In this document: positions 8,634 through 16,440 of the stretch, in pieces
Position numbering within the stretch: position 1 is the stretch's first letter
Layout: each line of letters begins with the position of its first letter
Assembly (NCBI RefSeq): GCF_014640615.1
Contig: NZ_BMHH01000009.1
Location: 111,329-175,328 of the forward strand
DNA: 64,000 bases
Source of the DNA: Paramesorhizobium endophyticum
GTDB taxonomy: Bacteria; Pseudomonadota; Alphaproteobacteria; Rhizobiales; Rhizobiaceae
Direction: 5' to 3'
Made by a program: the position numbers and the translations under genes
Notes under the pieces: model-generated
The model's database searches: none
What the model was told of the DNA's origin: nothing
Seen by the model: the letters and a program-made list of their open reading frames with translations, nothing else

Positions 8634-9923
8634 ATGGCCAATGTGGTTGTCGTCGGGTCGCAGTGGGGCGACGAGGGCAAGGGTAAGATCGTCGACTGGC
8701 TGTCGGAGCGCGCCGATGTGATCGTGCGCTATCAGGGCGGCCACAATGCCGGCCATACGCTCGTCATCGACGGTGTCAGCTACAAGCTCTCGCTGCTGCC
8801 TTCCGGCCTCGTGCGCGGCAAGCTCAGCGTTATCGGCAATGGCGTGGTGGTCGATCCGCATCATTTCGTCGCCGAAGTGGCGAAGCTGCGCGCGCAGGGC
8901 GTCGAGATTTCGCCCGATGTGCTGCGCATCGCCGAAAACGCGCCGCTGATCCTGTCGCTGCACCGCGATCTCGATGCGATGCGCGAGGGTTCCAATTCCG
9001 GCCTCAAGATCGGCACGACCAAGCGGGGCATCGGCCCGGCCTATGAGGATAAGGTTGGCCGTCGCGCCATCCGCGTCATCGATCTTGCAGAGCCCGATAC
9101 GCTGGAGCCGAAGGTCGAGCGCCTGCTTGCGCACCACAATGCGCTGCGGCGCGGCATGGGGCTGGAGGAAATCGAGGTCGGTGCGATCATGCGCGAGCTC
9201 ACCTCGGTCGCCGATGAGATCCTGCCCTATATCGATCAGGTCTGGCGCGTGCTTGATGAACGCCGCAAGGCGGGCGACCGCATCCTTTTCGAGGGTGCGC
9301 AGGGCGCGCTGCTCGACAACGACCATGGCACCTATCCGTTCGTGACGTCGTCCAACACCGTGGCCGGGCAGGCCGCCGCCGGCTCGGGCCTTGGGCCCAC
9401 GGCAATCGGCTATGTGCTGGGCATCACCAAGGCGTACACGACGCGCGTGGGCGAGGGGCCTTTTCCGACCGAGCTTCATGACGAAATCGGCAATTTCCTC
9501 GGCACCCGCGGCCATGAGTTCGGCGTGGTGACGGGGCGCAAGCGCCGCTGCGGCTGGTTCGATGCGGTCATCGTGCGCCAGACCGTGCGCACTTCCGGCA
9601 TCAACGGCATCGCGCTCACCAAGCTCGACGTGCTTGACGGGCTCGAAGAGATCAAGATCTGCGTCGCCTATGAACTTGACGGCAAGCGGATTGATTATCT
9701 GCCCGCCTCCATGGGCGCGCAGGCGCGCGTCAAGCCGATCTATGAGACGCTGTCCGGCTGGTCAGAGACGACAGCGGGTGCGCGTTCGTGGAACGAGCTT
9801 CCGGCGCAGGCGGTCAAATATGTCCGCTATATCGAGGAACTGATCGGCGCGCCGGTGGCAATGCTCTCGACGAGTCCCGAGCGGGAGGATACCATATTGG
9901 TGACGGATCCCTTCCAGGATTGA
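8634..9923 (+). CDS. purA: Adenylosuccinate synthetase PurA
   Basis: GTP-dependent enzyme joining IMP and aspartate to adenylosuccinate, the first step from IMP to AMP. The 429 residues match the family. Motifs: P-loop-like [11 protein letters not shown] (residues 8-18) with catalytic Asp13, GGHNAGHT with the second catalytic His, the IMP loop GIGPAYEDK, and the GTP-binding end (TKLDVLDG; late STSPERE). The ATG at 8634 has a GGAG ribosome site about 9 bases ahead; longer in-frame starts would add residues with no family match. It appears monocistronic, with a repeat before it and a hairpin after it. Confidence 0.97.
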   Translation: MANVVVVGSQWGDEGKGKIVDWLSERADVIVRYQGGHNAGHTLVIDGVSYKLSLLPSGLVRGKLSVIGNGVVVDPHHFVAEVAKLRAQGVEISPDVLRIAENAPLILSLHRDLDAMREGSNSGLKIGTTKRGIGPAYEDKVGRRAIRVIDLAEPDTLEPKVERLLAHHNALRRGMGLEEIEVGAIMRELTSVADEILPYIDQVWRVLDERRKAGDRILFEGAQGALLDNDHGTYPFVTSSNTVAGQAAAGSGLGPTAIGYVLGITKAYTTRVGEGPFPTELHDEIGNFLGTRGHEFGVVTGRKRRCGWFDAVIVRQTVRTSGINGIALTKLDVLDGLEEIKICVAYELDGKRIDYLPASMGAQARVKPIYETLSGWSETTAGARSWNELPAQAVKYVRYIEELIGAPVAMLSTSPEREDTILVTDPFQD

Positions 9924-9940
9924 GTGTCCCAAAGTTATTC

Positions 9941-9990
9941 CCATCAAAAGCATAATCTCGACGCGATTTTGCTTTTGATGGTTTATTGTG
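9941..9990 (+). terminator. Hairpin / probable terminator after purA
   Basis: Perfect 12-bp inverted repeat CCATCAAAAGCA / TGCTTTTGATGG (9941-9952 and 9970-9981) followed by TTTATTGT. AT-rich but strong; it probably ends the purA transcript. Confidence 0.5.
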
Positions 9991-10039
9991 ATTATTAGGG
10001 TGATGGTAGTAAAACCTCACAGAGCATGAGCATCACGGC

Positions 10040-11632
10040 ATGGCGGACTTTGCAGCGGTACTGAAGAAGACGATCGACGCGCAGGCGAACCCGACGCCCG
10101 AGTTGCGGCAGCGCGTCTACGACAAGGCCCGCGCGACGATTGAACAGAAGCTCGCCGCCGCCAATGCGCCGGCCGCCGTCGCCGCCAAGCAGCGCAAGGC
10201 GCTGGAAGACGCCATCGCTGAAATCGAGGCGGAGTATGCGCATGCTCCGCAAGCAGCTGCCGCAAGCCGGCAGCAACCTGCGAGAGCGCCCGAGCCCAAG
10301 CCTGCGCCACGGCCCGTCGCGCCACCGGCGCCCGCCGTGCCGCCGAAAGCCGCGCCAAGGCCGTCTGCGCCCGCACCGAGGCCCGCGCGTGTGGAACCCC
10401 GTGTCGAGCCGGCCATGCCGGACCCGGAACCGCGCGCGGCGCGACGCGCTCCGGCCAGGGCGCCGGAGCCGGGTCCCGATCCGCTCGATGATTTCCTGAA
10501 GGGCGCCCAGCCACGCACTGCTGCACCCGCCCAAGCGGCACCGGACTTTACCCAGTCCCGGACGTCCGGCGGACGCAAGAAGCCTTCCCGCAGGGCCGAG
10601 TTGGAACTGGACGAGGAAGAGCGGGACGAATGGCGGCAGGATGGCGAGGAGGAAGGAAACTTCGCGCGCGACGAGGACTATGGTGGCGAACGCCGGCGTG
10701 GCGTGGGCAAGGGGCTGGTGTTCGGCCTTGTCGCGCTGCTGCTGCTCGGCGGCGCGGGCTATGCCGCCTGGAGCAACCAGGACCAGTTGCAGACCTATCT
10801 GGCCAACCTGATGGCGCAGTTCGAGGGCGAGAAGGACGCTGCGGTACAGCCTGCCGCGACGACACCACCTGCTCAGAAGCCCACCCCGGCGGCGACCAAT
10901 GCTGCGCCCAGCAATAACCAGCCGCAAGCCCCGAAGCTGACACAGCGGCTCTTGCCTGACGGTACGGAGATCGATCCGGGTCCCGCCGGAGATACGCCCG
11001 GCGTGGGTGAGGGAACCTCCGTCGCCGAAGCGAGCGGCCAGGCTGCGCAGCCGTCTGCCGAGCAGGCGCCCCAAGCGGCCATTCCGGTCGGGCAGCAGGC
11101 CTTTTTCTATGAAGAGCGTAGCGGCCAGGAGGCGGGGTCGGCGAAGAAGGGTTCGGTGGTCTGGTCGGAAGTGCAGGATTCTCCTGGTGATGGCGAGCCG
11201 GCGGAACCGGCGATCCGCGCGGATGTCACCATCCCCGAGAACAATATCAAATTGCGCCTGACCATCCGCCGCAATACCGACAAATCGCTGCCCGCGAGCC
11301 ATTTGATCGAGATGATCTTCTCCGTGCCGCAGGATTTTCCTGGCGGGGCGATCGATAATGTGCAGCGCGTGACCTTCAAGGACACGGAGCAATCGGCGGG
11401 CAGCCCGCTGATCGCCATTCCGAACAAGATCGCGGACAATCTCTTCATCGTGGCGCTGAATGACGCGCGCACGGCGATCGACACCAACATGACGCTCATG
11501 CGCCGCCAGCAGTGGATCGATATTCCGATCACCTACCGCACGGGCCGCCGCGCGCTGATCACGGTGGAGAAGGGCGTGCCTGGTGAGAAGGTGTTCAACG
11601 ACGTGCTGAAGGCTTGGGGTGTTGGCGGGTAG
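10040..11632 (+). CDS. Membrane-anchored protein of unknown function with Pro/Ala-rich linker
   Basis: Not recognised. The 530-residue protein has a charged helical N terminus (MADFAAVLKKTIDAQ, about 70 residues), a long low-complexity stretch rich in Pro, Ala and Arg (about 70-170), an acidic segment (LELDEEERDEW), one transmembrane helix at about 228-250 (LVFGLVALLLLGGAGYAAW), a second Pro/Ala/Gln-rich linker, and a folded C-terminal domain of about 170 residues (IRADVTIPENNIKLRLTIRR through VFNDVLKAWG). The topology predicts a cytoplasmic N terminus and a periplasmic C-terminal domain. It lies between purA and rpoH, in its own transcription unit. Envelope function is inferred from topology alone. 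Confidence 0.85.
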   Translation: MADFAAVLKKTIDAQANPTPELRQRVYDKARATIEQKLAAANAPAAVAAKQRKALEDAIAEIEAEYAHAPQAAAASRQQPARAPEPKPAPRPVAPPAPAVPPKAAPRPSAPAPRPARVEPRVEPAMPDPEPRAARRAPARAPEPGPDPLDDFLKGAQPRTAAPAQAAPDFTQSRTSGGRKKPSRRAELELDEEERDEWRQDGEEEGNFARDEDYGGERRRGVGKGLVFGLVALLLLGGAGYAAWSNQDQLQTYLANLMAQFEGEKDAAVQPAATTPPAQKPTPAATNAAPSNNQPQAPKLTQRLLPDGTEIDPGPAGDTPGVGEGTSVAEASGQAAQPSAEQAPQAAIPVGQQAFFYEERSGQEAGSAKKGSVVWSEVQDSPGDGEPAEPAIRADVTIPENNIKLRLTIRRNTDKSLPASHLIEMIFSVPQDFPGGAIDNVQRVTFKDTEQSAGSPLIAIPNKIADNLFIVALNDARTAIDTNMTLMRRQQWIDIPITYRTGRRALITVEKGVPGEKVFNDVLKAWGVGG

Positions 11633-11720
11633 GGGCGTATTGCGCGCCTTACGCGCCATCGAGGCGGCTTACCAGGGCTAATGGTAGGTAGATTTCTGTC
11701 GGTGCGACTGCATAGGCGAT

Positions 11721-11890
11721 CCCTTCACCGTCGCCCTTCGAGGCTCGCTACGCGAGCACCTCAGGATGAGGGTGAAGGGCGTTGGCGTTTCAGGGTGAGC
11801 GTGAGCAGCAGCGCTTGAGTAGCCCTCATGGTGAGGTGCGAATGGAGCGCAGCGGAATGAGCCTCGAACCACGAGGGCGCTTGGCGCTGT
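11721..11890. repeat. Family B palindromic repeat, copy B1
   Basis: Starts GATCCCTTCACC, holds CTTCGAGGCTCGCTACGCG, a CTCAGGATGAGGGTGAAGGG segment, then CCTCATGGTGAGGTGCGAATG and ends CCACGAGGGCGCTTGGCGC. The same modules recur at B2, B3 and B4. The gap 11633-12006 otherwise holds only the rpoH terminator. Confidence 0.75.
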
Positions 11891-11954
11891 TTCATCAAAA
11901 CAAGAGTTGCTGTAATTCTCTTTCAACGATGGCGTACGAGATGGCGCCGCACAC

Positions 11955-11988
11955 AAAAAAGCCCCGCCGAAACCGGCGGAGCTCTTGA
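11955..11988 (-). terminator. Rho-independent terminator of rpoH
   Basis: On the minus strand AGCTCCGCCGG-TTT-CGGCGGGGCT is followed by a run of six T. It lies about 20 bases past the rpoH stop. Confidence 0.85.
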
Positions 11989-12006
11989 AAAATCAACCGA
12001 AAACGA

Positions 12007-12909
12007 TCACGCCCCGGCTTGCGCCAATGCCTTCTGCTGGCTGATGGCTGCGGCTTTTACCGAATCCTGCACCTTCTCGAAGGCGCGCACTTCGATCTGG
12101 CGCACGCGCTCGCGGCTGATGCCGAACTCGGCGGAAAGATCCTCCAGCGTCACCGGGTCATCAGCCAGGCGGCGCGCCTCGAAGATGCGGCGTTCGCGGT
12201 CGTTGAGCGAAGCCATGGCACCTGTCAGCATGGAGCGGCGGTTTTCCAGCTCGTCCTGCTCGATCAGGATCTGCTCCTGGCTGGAGCTGTCATCGACGAG
12301 CCAGTCCTGCCATTCGCCCGATTCGCCCTCCGTTGCGCGGATCGGCGCGTTGAGCGAGGCATCGCCGGATAGACGCCGGTTCATCGAGATCACCTCTTCC
12401 TCGCTGACATTCAGCCGGGTGGCGATTTCGCTGACCTGTTCGGGGTTGAGATCGCCCTCGTCCAGCGCCTGAATCTTGCTCTTCACCTTGCGCAGGTTGA
12501 AGAACAGGCGCTTCTGGTTGGCGGTGGTGCCCATTTTGACGAGGCTCCACGAGCGCAGGATATATTCCTGGATCGAGGCCTTGATCCACCACATGGCATA
12601 GGTTGCCAAGCGGAAGCCGCGCTCCGGCTCGAAGCGCTTGACCGCCTGCATCAGGCCGACATTGCCCTCGGAAATGACTTCGCCGATGGGCAGGCCGTAG
12701 CCGCGGTAGCCCATGGCGATCTTCGCCACCAGGCGCAGATGGCTCGTCACAAGCTTGTGGGCGGCCTGCGGGTCGCCATGTTCTAGATATCGCTTGGCCA
12801 GCATGTATTCTTCCTGCGGCTCAAGCATGGGAAAACGCCTGATTTCCTCCAGATAGCGCGTAAGACCACCATCGCCGGAAACAAGGCTTGGAAGACTGGT
12901 CTGGGCCAT
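12007..12909 (-). CDS. rpoH: RNA polymerase sigma-32 factor RpoH (RpoH1 type)
   Basis: Heat-shock sigma factor of 300 residues. Seen: sigma region 2 (EGNVGLMQAVKRFEPERGFRLATYAMWWI), the diagnostic RpoH box as NQKRLFFNLR (131-140), and region 4 with a helix-turn-helix (LEDLSAEFGISRERVRQIE). The start at 12909 is chosen because AGAGGAGG lies 7 bases upstream and family homology begins with MAQ; the longer frame has no such support. Rhizobiales often carry two RpoH proteins; the sequence looks like the general heat-shock RpoH1. A 250-base gap towards rluD probably carries its promoters. Confidence 0.96.
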   Translation of the reverse strand: MAQTSLPSLVSGDGGLTRYLEEIRRFPMLEPQEEYMLAKRYLEHGDPQAAHKLVTSHLRLVAKIAMGYRGYGLPIGEVISEGNVGLMQAVKRFEPERGFRLATYAMWWIKASIQEYILRSWSLVKMGTTANQKRLFFNLRKVKSKIQALDEGDLNPEQVSEIATRLNVSEEEVISMNRRLSGDASLNAPIRATEGESGEWQDWLVDDSSSQEQILIEQDELENRRSMLTGAMASLNDRERRIFEARRLADDPVTLEDLSAEFGISRERVRQIEVRAFEKVQDSVKAAAISQQKALAQAGA

Positions 12910-13160
12910 ATAGCACCCTCCTCTTTGGAACAGCGGGCCCCCCACCATGGGCAGACCCGATACGCCCCGCTTGCCCTTCGCAACGCGGGGCATAACGACA
13001 CCATATAACCACCATTTTGGCGAAAACACGATGCCTTAAGATAGGAAACAATCCGTCACACTTAAGTGAACGGAAATATCATGTCAGAGGTTTCACTTTT
13101 TTCGCGAAAAAGAAATTCAAATCCGAACAAGCAACATAAAGATGAAAGCCTTATACACCG

Positions 13161-14162
13161 TTATGCGTGCGCGCGAAAGGCTTCGACCAACTCCGCCATA
13201 TCCTGCGGCATGGAAGCTTCGAAGGTCATGAGTTCCTCACTCACCGGGTGGATGAAGGACAGAAGCTGTGCATGCAGCGCCTGGCGGGGGAATTCCATAA
13301 CGATCTGCTTCAGCGGCTCCACCAGCTTGTTGGCCTTGGTCTTGAAGGCGCTGCCATATTCCATGTCGCCCACCAAGGGATGACCGATATGGGCCATGTG
13401 GACGCGAATCTGGTGCGTTCTGCCGGTTTCAAGGCGGCACTCGATGAGCGAGGCGAGCGCGGTGGCGTCTTCCTTGGCGCCGAACTTCTCTACCACCGAA
13501 TAATGCGTCACCGCATGGCGGGCGTCGTCGCGGGCCTCGCTCACCACCGCTTGCCGCGTGCGGTCTTTATGCGAGCGGCCAAGATGGGCATCGACCGTGC
13601 CATGGGTGCGGTCCGTGGTGCCCCAGACGAGGGCCAGATAGGCGCGTTCGAGATCGCCGGTGCGGCCATGGTCGGCAAACTGGGCGGAGAGGTGGCGATG
13701 GGCGCGGTCGTTCTTCGCAACGACCATGACGCCGGTCGTCTCCTTGTCGAGGCGGTGGACGATGCCGGGCCGCTTGACGCCGCCGATGCCCGAGAGCGTG
13801 TCGCCGCAATGATGGATCAGCGCGTTGACGAGCGTGCCTGTCCAATTGCCGTTTCCGGGATGGACCACCAGCCCTGCCGGCTTGTTGATGACGATGACGT
13901 CATCATCTTCGTAGAGGATATCGAGCGGGATATCCTCGCCCTGCGGCTCGGCTGGCTCCGGCTCCGGCATCTGGAGGCCTATCACCATGCCCTCGCGCAG
14001 CTTGGCCTTCGGCTCCAGCACTGGCTTGCCATCCACCGTAACCTGGCCGTCCGCGATCAGCGACTGGATGCGGCTGCGCGACAAATCCGGGCCAAGCTCA
14101 CCCGCCAGCCACTGGTCGAGGCGCTTTCCCGCGGCGGCGGCATCGGCAATTAGCTCTTTCAA
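13161..14162 (-). CDS. rluD: RluD-family 23S rRNA pseudouridine synthase
   Basis: Converts uridines in 23S rRNA helix 69 to pseudouridine if it is the RluD orthologue. The 333-residue protein has an N-terminal S4 RNA-binding domain (LDQWLAGELGPDLSRSRIQSLI) and the RluA/RluD catalytic motif HRLDKETTG (136-144) with the catalytic Asp139, then the conserved CRLETGRTHQIRVH segment. It reads towards rpoH on the same strand. The divergent gene at 14257 starts about 95 bases away. Exact target uridines cannot be read from sequence; RluC-like specificity is the alternative. Confidence 0.9.
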   Translation of the reverse strand: MKELIADAAAAGKRLDQWLAGELGPDLSRSRIQSLIADGQVTVDGKPVLEPKAKLREGMVIGLQMPEPEPAEPQGEDIPLDILYEDDDVIVINKPAGLVVHPGNGNWTGTLVNALIHHCGDTLSGIGGVKRPGIVHRLDKETTGVMVVAKNDRAHRHLSAQFADHGRTGDLERAYLALVWGTTDRTHGTVDAHLGRSHKDRTRQAVVSEARDDARHAVTHYSVVEKFGAKEDATALASLIECRLETGRTHQIRVHMAHIGHPLVGDMEYGSAFKTKANKLVEPLKQIVMEFPRQALHAQLLSFIHPVSEELMTFEASMPQDMAELVEAFRAHA

Positions 14163-14256
14163 TCGTAACTTCCCTTCGTTATCACGCGGCCTGCCGCATA
14201 TTTATCCACATGATCCCTCATTTCGAGGATCATGCGCGAACCGGAGACCATATTCG

Positions 14257-14748
14257 ATGCAGGATCGATATCATCAGGACTATCCTGATCACCAGACCTA
14301 TCCGGACCATCAGAGCCAAGCCTACCAGACTCATCAGGGGCAGGCCTATCCGGGCGCTTATCCGGCGGAGCCTCCGCTCGACCCTGCCATGGAAAAGGTT
14401 CGCCGCAAGATGATGCGGCTGCTGGCGGTTTCGATCGGCATCATGCTTGTCGGTCTTATGGCCGTGCTGGCGGCCGTTGTCTACAAGATCAACCAGCCCA
14501 GCGAGCCGGAAGCACCAGAGGCGCGGACCGATATACCCGGCCAGCAGGCCGTGGTGCCGGAGACGCCGCCTGCCGTCATCGAAAGCCAAGTGCCGCTTGC
14601 GCCGGGCACTCGCCTGCTGTCGCAAAGCATTTCCGGCGATCTCGTCTCTCTCGAAACGCTGTTGCCCGATGGCGGCACGGAAATCGTCGTCTACGACTAC
14701 AAAAAATCCCGGATCGTCGCCCGGATGCGCCTCGGTCCCATAGAGTGA
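14257..14748 (+). CDS. Small single-pass membrane protein, unknown function
   Basis: Not recognised. 163 residues: an N terminus rich in Gln, His, Tyr and Pro with repeated (Y/D)-H-Q units (YPDHQ, YQTHQ), then KVRRKMMR before one transmembrane helix (LLAVSIGIMLVGLMAVLAAVVY, about 52-73), and a short soluble C-terminal domain (GTRLLSQSISGDLVSLETLLPDGGTEIVVYDYK) that would face the periplasm. The start at 14257 is the first ATG before the repeat-rich N terminus. It is divergent from rluD and lies 60 bases before tRNA-Glu. The His/Gln-rich head could bind metal, but this is only suggestive. Confidence 0.75.
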   Translation: MQDRYHQDYPDHQTYPDHQSQAYQTHQGQAYPGAYPAEPPLDPAMEKVRRKMMRLLAVSIGIMLVGLMAVLAAVVYKINQPSEPEAPEARTDIPGQQAVVPETPPAVIESQVPLAPGTRLLSQSISGDLVSLETLLPDGGTEIVVYDYKKSRIVARMRLGPIE

Positions 14749-14809
14749 AATTATTTTGCCGATTAGCCGTTGCGCTTTCATTCGCGCTTGGCTATATCGG
14801 CGCTGCTGC

Positions 14810-14885
14810 GCGCCCATCGTCTAGCGGTCCAGGACGCCGCCCTCTCACGGCGGAAACAGGGGTTCGATTCCCCTTGGGCGTGCCA
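14810..14885 (+). tRNA. tRNA-Glu (anticodon CTC)
   Basis: Full cloverleaf: acceptor GCGCCCA / TGGGCGT, D-arm with TAGCGGTCCAGGAC, anticodon stem CCGCC-CTCTCAC-GGCGG reading CTC, T-arm AGGGGTTCGATTCCCCT, and an encoded CCA end. Confidence 0.95.
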
Positions 14886-15000
14886 TTTATTTCTCCCACA
14901 TCCAGATCTGATTATTCTGGCTAGGAAGCCTGGAGAATCGGAGCGATGCCAATCTCCCGGCGTCCCTCATCATGCGCCTCGGTAAGGACGGCCGCAAATT

Positions 15001-15029
15001 TTGCAAAACCTTGTCAACTGGCGCATAAT
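15001..15029 (+). promoter_or_regulatory. Putative promoter of the Fur/Mur gene
   Basis: TTGCAA (15001-15006), 17 bases, CATAAT (15024-15029). Transcription would start near 15036, so the leader before the regulator start would be almost absent. Confidence 0.45.
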
Positions 15030-15036
15030 CCGCTCT

Positions 15037-15465
15037 ATGGGCAGGATGAATCAGAAGCCAGATTATGAGAAGGAATTGCGCGCGGCGGGGGTGCGGATCA
15101 CCCGGCCAAGGCGGGTCATTCTCGACATATTGTCTGCTACCGAAGACCATCCCGACGCGATGGAGATTTTCCGCCGCGCGGTGGCGGTGGACAAGAGCAT
15201 CTCTCTTTCAACCGTCTATCGCACGATGAAGCTTCTGGAAGAGCGCGGCGCGATTCACCGCCATGCCTTTGCCGGCGGGCCGTCGCGGTTCGAGCAGGCA
15301 AGCTCCCATCATGACCATTTGATCGATATCGAAACCGGCGACGTCATCGAATTTCATTCCGACAGCATCGAAAAACTGCAGGAAGAGATCGCCCGCTCGC
15401 TTGGCTATGACATCGTGCATCACAGGCTGGAGCTTTATGGACGCAAGAGGAAGGTCGGCAAGTAG
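15037..15465 (+). CDS. Fur-family transcriptional regulator (Fur/Mur)
   Basis: Winged-helix metalloregulator of about 142 residues. DNA-binding part: [19 protein letters not shown] and the recognition helix [16 protein letters not shown]; metal-binding and dimer part: [16 protein letters not shown] and ELYGRKRK at the end. No Cys residues, so no structural CxxC zinc site; this fits rhizobial Mur/Fur rather than Zur or Irr. The start may be ATG 15037 or ATG 15046; neither has a clear ribosome site, and the predicted promoter ends at 15029, suggesting a leaderless or nearly leaderless mRNA. It follows tRNA-Glu. Likely controls manganese or iron uptake. Confidence 0.9.
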   Translation: MGRMNQKPDYEKELRAAGVRITRPRRVILDILSATEDHPDAMEIFRRAVAVDKSISLSTVYRTMKLLEERGAIHRHAFAGGPSRFEQASSHHDHLIDIETGDVIEFHSDSIEKLQEEIARSLGYDIVHHRLELYGRKRKVGK

Positions 15466-15479
15466 GGGAGACGGTGTCC

Positions 15480-15704
15480 TTACTCGCCTGTCTCCTTGCC
15501 CGATTCCATGGGCTGATACTTCCACAGATAAGCCCACGCGCCGTAAAGCGTCACGCCGAGGGTCAGCGTTCCCCAGAAGGAATCGCCTCGCGTCCACTCA
15601 ACAATACTCCAGATCGCGCAGAAGGCGATGAGGAGGACGCGCCGCCAGAGCGGATCGAGAAAGGGGTGGGAAGCGGAATTGCGGTTCAAGGCTGCCTCTT
15701 TCAT
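15480..15704 (-). CDS. Small two-helix membrane protein, unknown
   Basis: A 74-residue protein with two predicted transmembrane helices (LLIAFCAIWSIVEW and LTLGVTLYGAWAYLWKY), a basic stretch between N terminus and first helix (DPLWRR) and an acidic-basic tail ending SGKETGE. No family recognised. It is convergent with the Fur/Mur gene (15 bases apart) and lies downstream of the small exported-protein gene on the same strand. Length, helix pattern and lack of a better frame support it as a real gene. Confidence 0.6.
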   Translation of the reverse strand: MKEAALNRNSASHPFLDPLWRRVLLIAFCAIWSIVEWTRGDSFWGTLTLGVTLYGAWAYLWKYQPMESGKETGE

Positions 15705-15754
15705 TGGGTATTGCGGGCAGCCGTTTCTAGCCCAATAAGTCGCCGATTGCGAGC

Positions 15755-16063
15755 TTATCCGGATTCGCTTCGCGCGGTCTCCGCCTGGTCTTCGTGCTCC
15801 TCAAGTATCGTGACCTGCAATTCGTCGTTCTTGTCGATTTCCCAGTAGATGGCGGGGTCGCGGTCCATGAGCTCGGGGTCGACCTCCACGCATTTGCCGT
15901 AGGCCCTTGTGGCTTCCGCCGCGAGATTGTCGAGCGCCGGCTTCAGCTCGGTCCTGCATGTGGCGATCGTCTCATAGGACACGGTCGGCGCGGGCTGGAC
16001 ATTGCACACGTCCATATCGTTCGAGCACGTTACCAAGAGCATGATGGCAGCCAGATGTTGCAT
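15755..16063 (-). CDS. Small putatively exported Cys-containing protein, unknown
   Basis: Not recognised. 102 residues with a short hydrophobic start (MQHLAAIMLLV), four Cys (two in the first 20 residues, one near 36, one near 58) and an acidic C-terminal half (EVDPELMDRDPAIYWEIDKNDELQ). The N terminus could be a weak signal peptide; four Cys suit two disulfides in the periplasm. The ATG at 16063 has AAAGGAG at good distance. Upstream on the minus strand is GGAAC-N17-CGTT, an EcfG-type promoter, so it may belong to the general stress regulon along with its neighbours. Confidence 0.65.
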   Translation of the reverse strand: MQHLAAIMLLVTCSNDMDVCNVQPAPTVSYETIATCRTELKPALDNLAAEATRAYGKCVEVDPELMDRDPAIYWEIDKNDELQVTILEEHEDQAETARSESG

Positions 16064-16087
16064 GGCTTGAACTCCTTTGACGAAGTT

Positions 16088-16113
16088 AACGGATAACGCA
16101 TGTATGCAGTTCC
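16088..16113 (-). promoter_or_regulatory. Candidate EcfG promoter for the small exported-protein gene
   Basis: On the minus strand GGAAC (16109-16113), 17 bases, CGTT (16088-16091). Spacing 17 instead of 16 is allowed in known EcfG promoters. It would start transcription about 18 bases before the ATG at 16063. Confidence 0.55.
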
Positions 16114-16211
16114 GTTTTCATCGAAGGCTCTCCGTGAGAGACCATGCCTGGCATGTGTGTAGATGATGCTGACGGGATTGGAAAAAATTGAGAAAAATCT
16201 TCCTCCCTTCG

Positions 16212-16236
16212 GGAACTTCCCGTGCGCTTGCCCGTT
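16212..16236 (+). promoter_or_regulatory. EcfG-type promoter of the predicted small RNA
   Basis: GGAAC (16212-16216), exactly 16 bases, CGTT (16233-16236): full match to the general-stress sigma factor consensus. No open reading frame follows; instead two hairpins and a terminator do. Confidence 0.75.
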
Positions 16237-16242
16237 ATTGGA

Positions 16243-16408
16243 CTATCGATGCCTGACACACCCCGCCCCCCTCACGAAAGTTGTCAGGCATCGGGCTGCA
16301 AGCGCCCCCCTAACCCTTGCAGCCGTTTACGCCGGGATGCACACCGTCCCAGAGCGTGAAATCGGATCGCCACGGGCTTCAGCACAGCTGGCCTGTGGCG
16401 ATCTTTTT
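16243..16408 (+). ncRNA. Predicted EcfG-dependent small RNA with two C-rich-loop hairpins
   Basis: About 165 nt from the predicted start to the T-run. Hairpin 1 is a perfect 11-bp stem (16247-16257 with 16283-16293) and hairpin 2 a perfect 9-bp stem (16294-16302 with 16316-16324). Both loops carry CGCCCCCCT-N-AC. A linker follows, then a terminator stem GATCGCCAC / GTGGCGATC (16365-16373 with 16395-16403) and TTTTT. The C-rich loops could pair with G-rich ribosome sites. By logic it resembles GsrN, the sigmaT-dependent C-rich-loop RNA of Caulobacter; homology is not shown. No reading frame of merit exists inside. Confidence 0.7.
16365..16408 (+). terminator. Rho-independent terminator of the predicted small RNA
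   Basis: A 9-bp stem GATCGCCAC / GTGGCGATC followed directly by five T. It is 33 bases from the convergent kinase stop codon. Confidence 0.8.
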
Positions 16409-16440
16409 GTGCGCTCGTTTTTGAGAGAAAATCGAGACGA

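Noticed and set aside
9995..11659. Open frame opposite the 530-residue membrane protein
   Set aside because: No ribosome site or domain; plus-strand gene has membrane helix and fits the region.
16243..16408. SRP RNA, RNase P RNA or tmRNA as identity of the structured transcript
   Set aside because: None of the universal motifs of these RNAs (for example GGAAGGAAGCAG-like SRP loop) is present.
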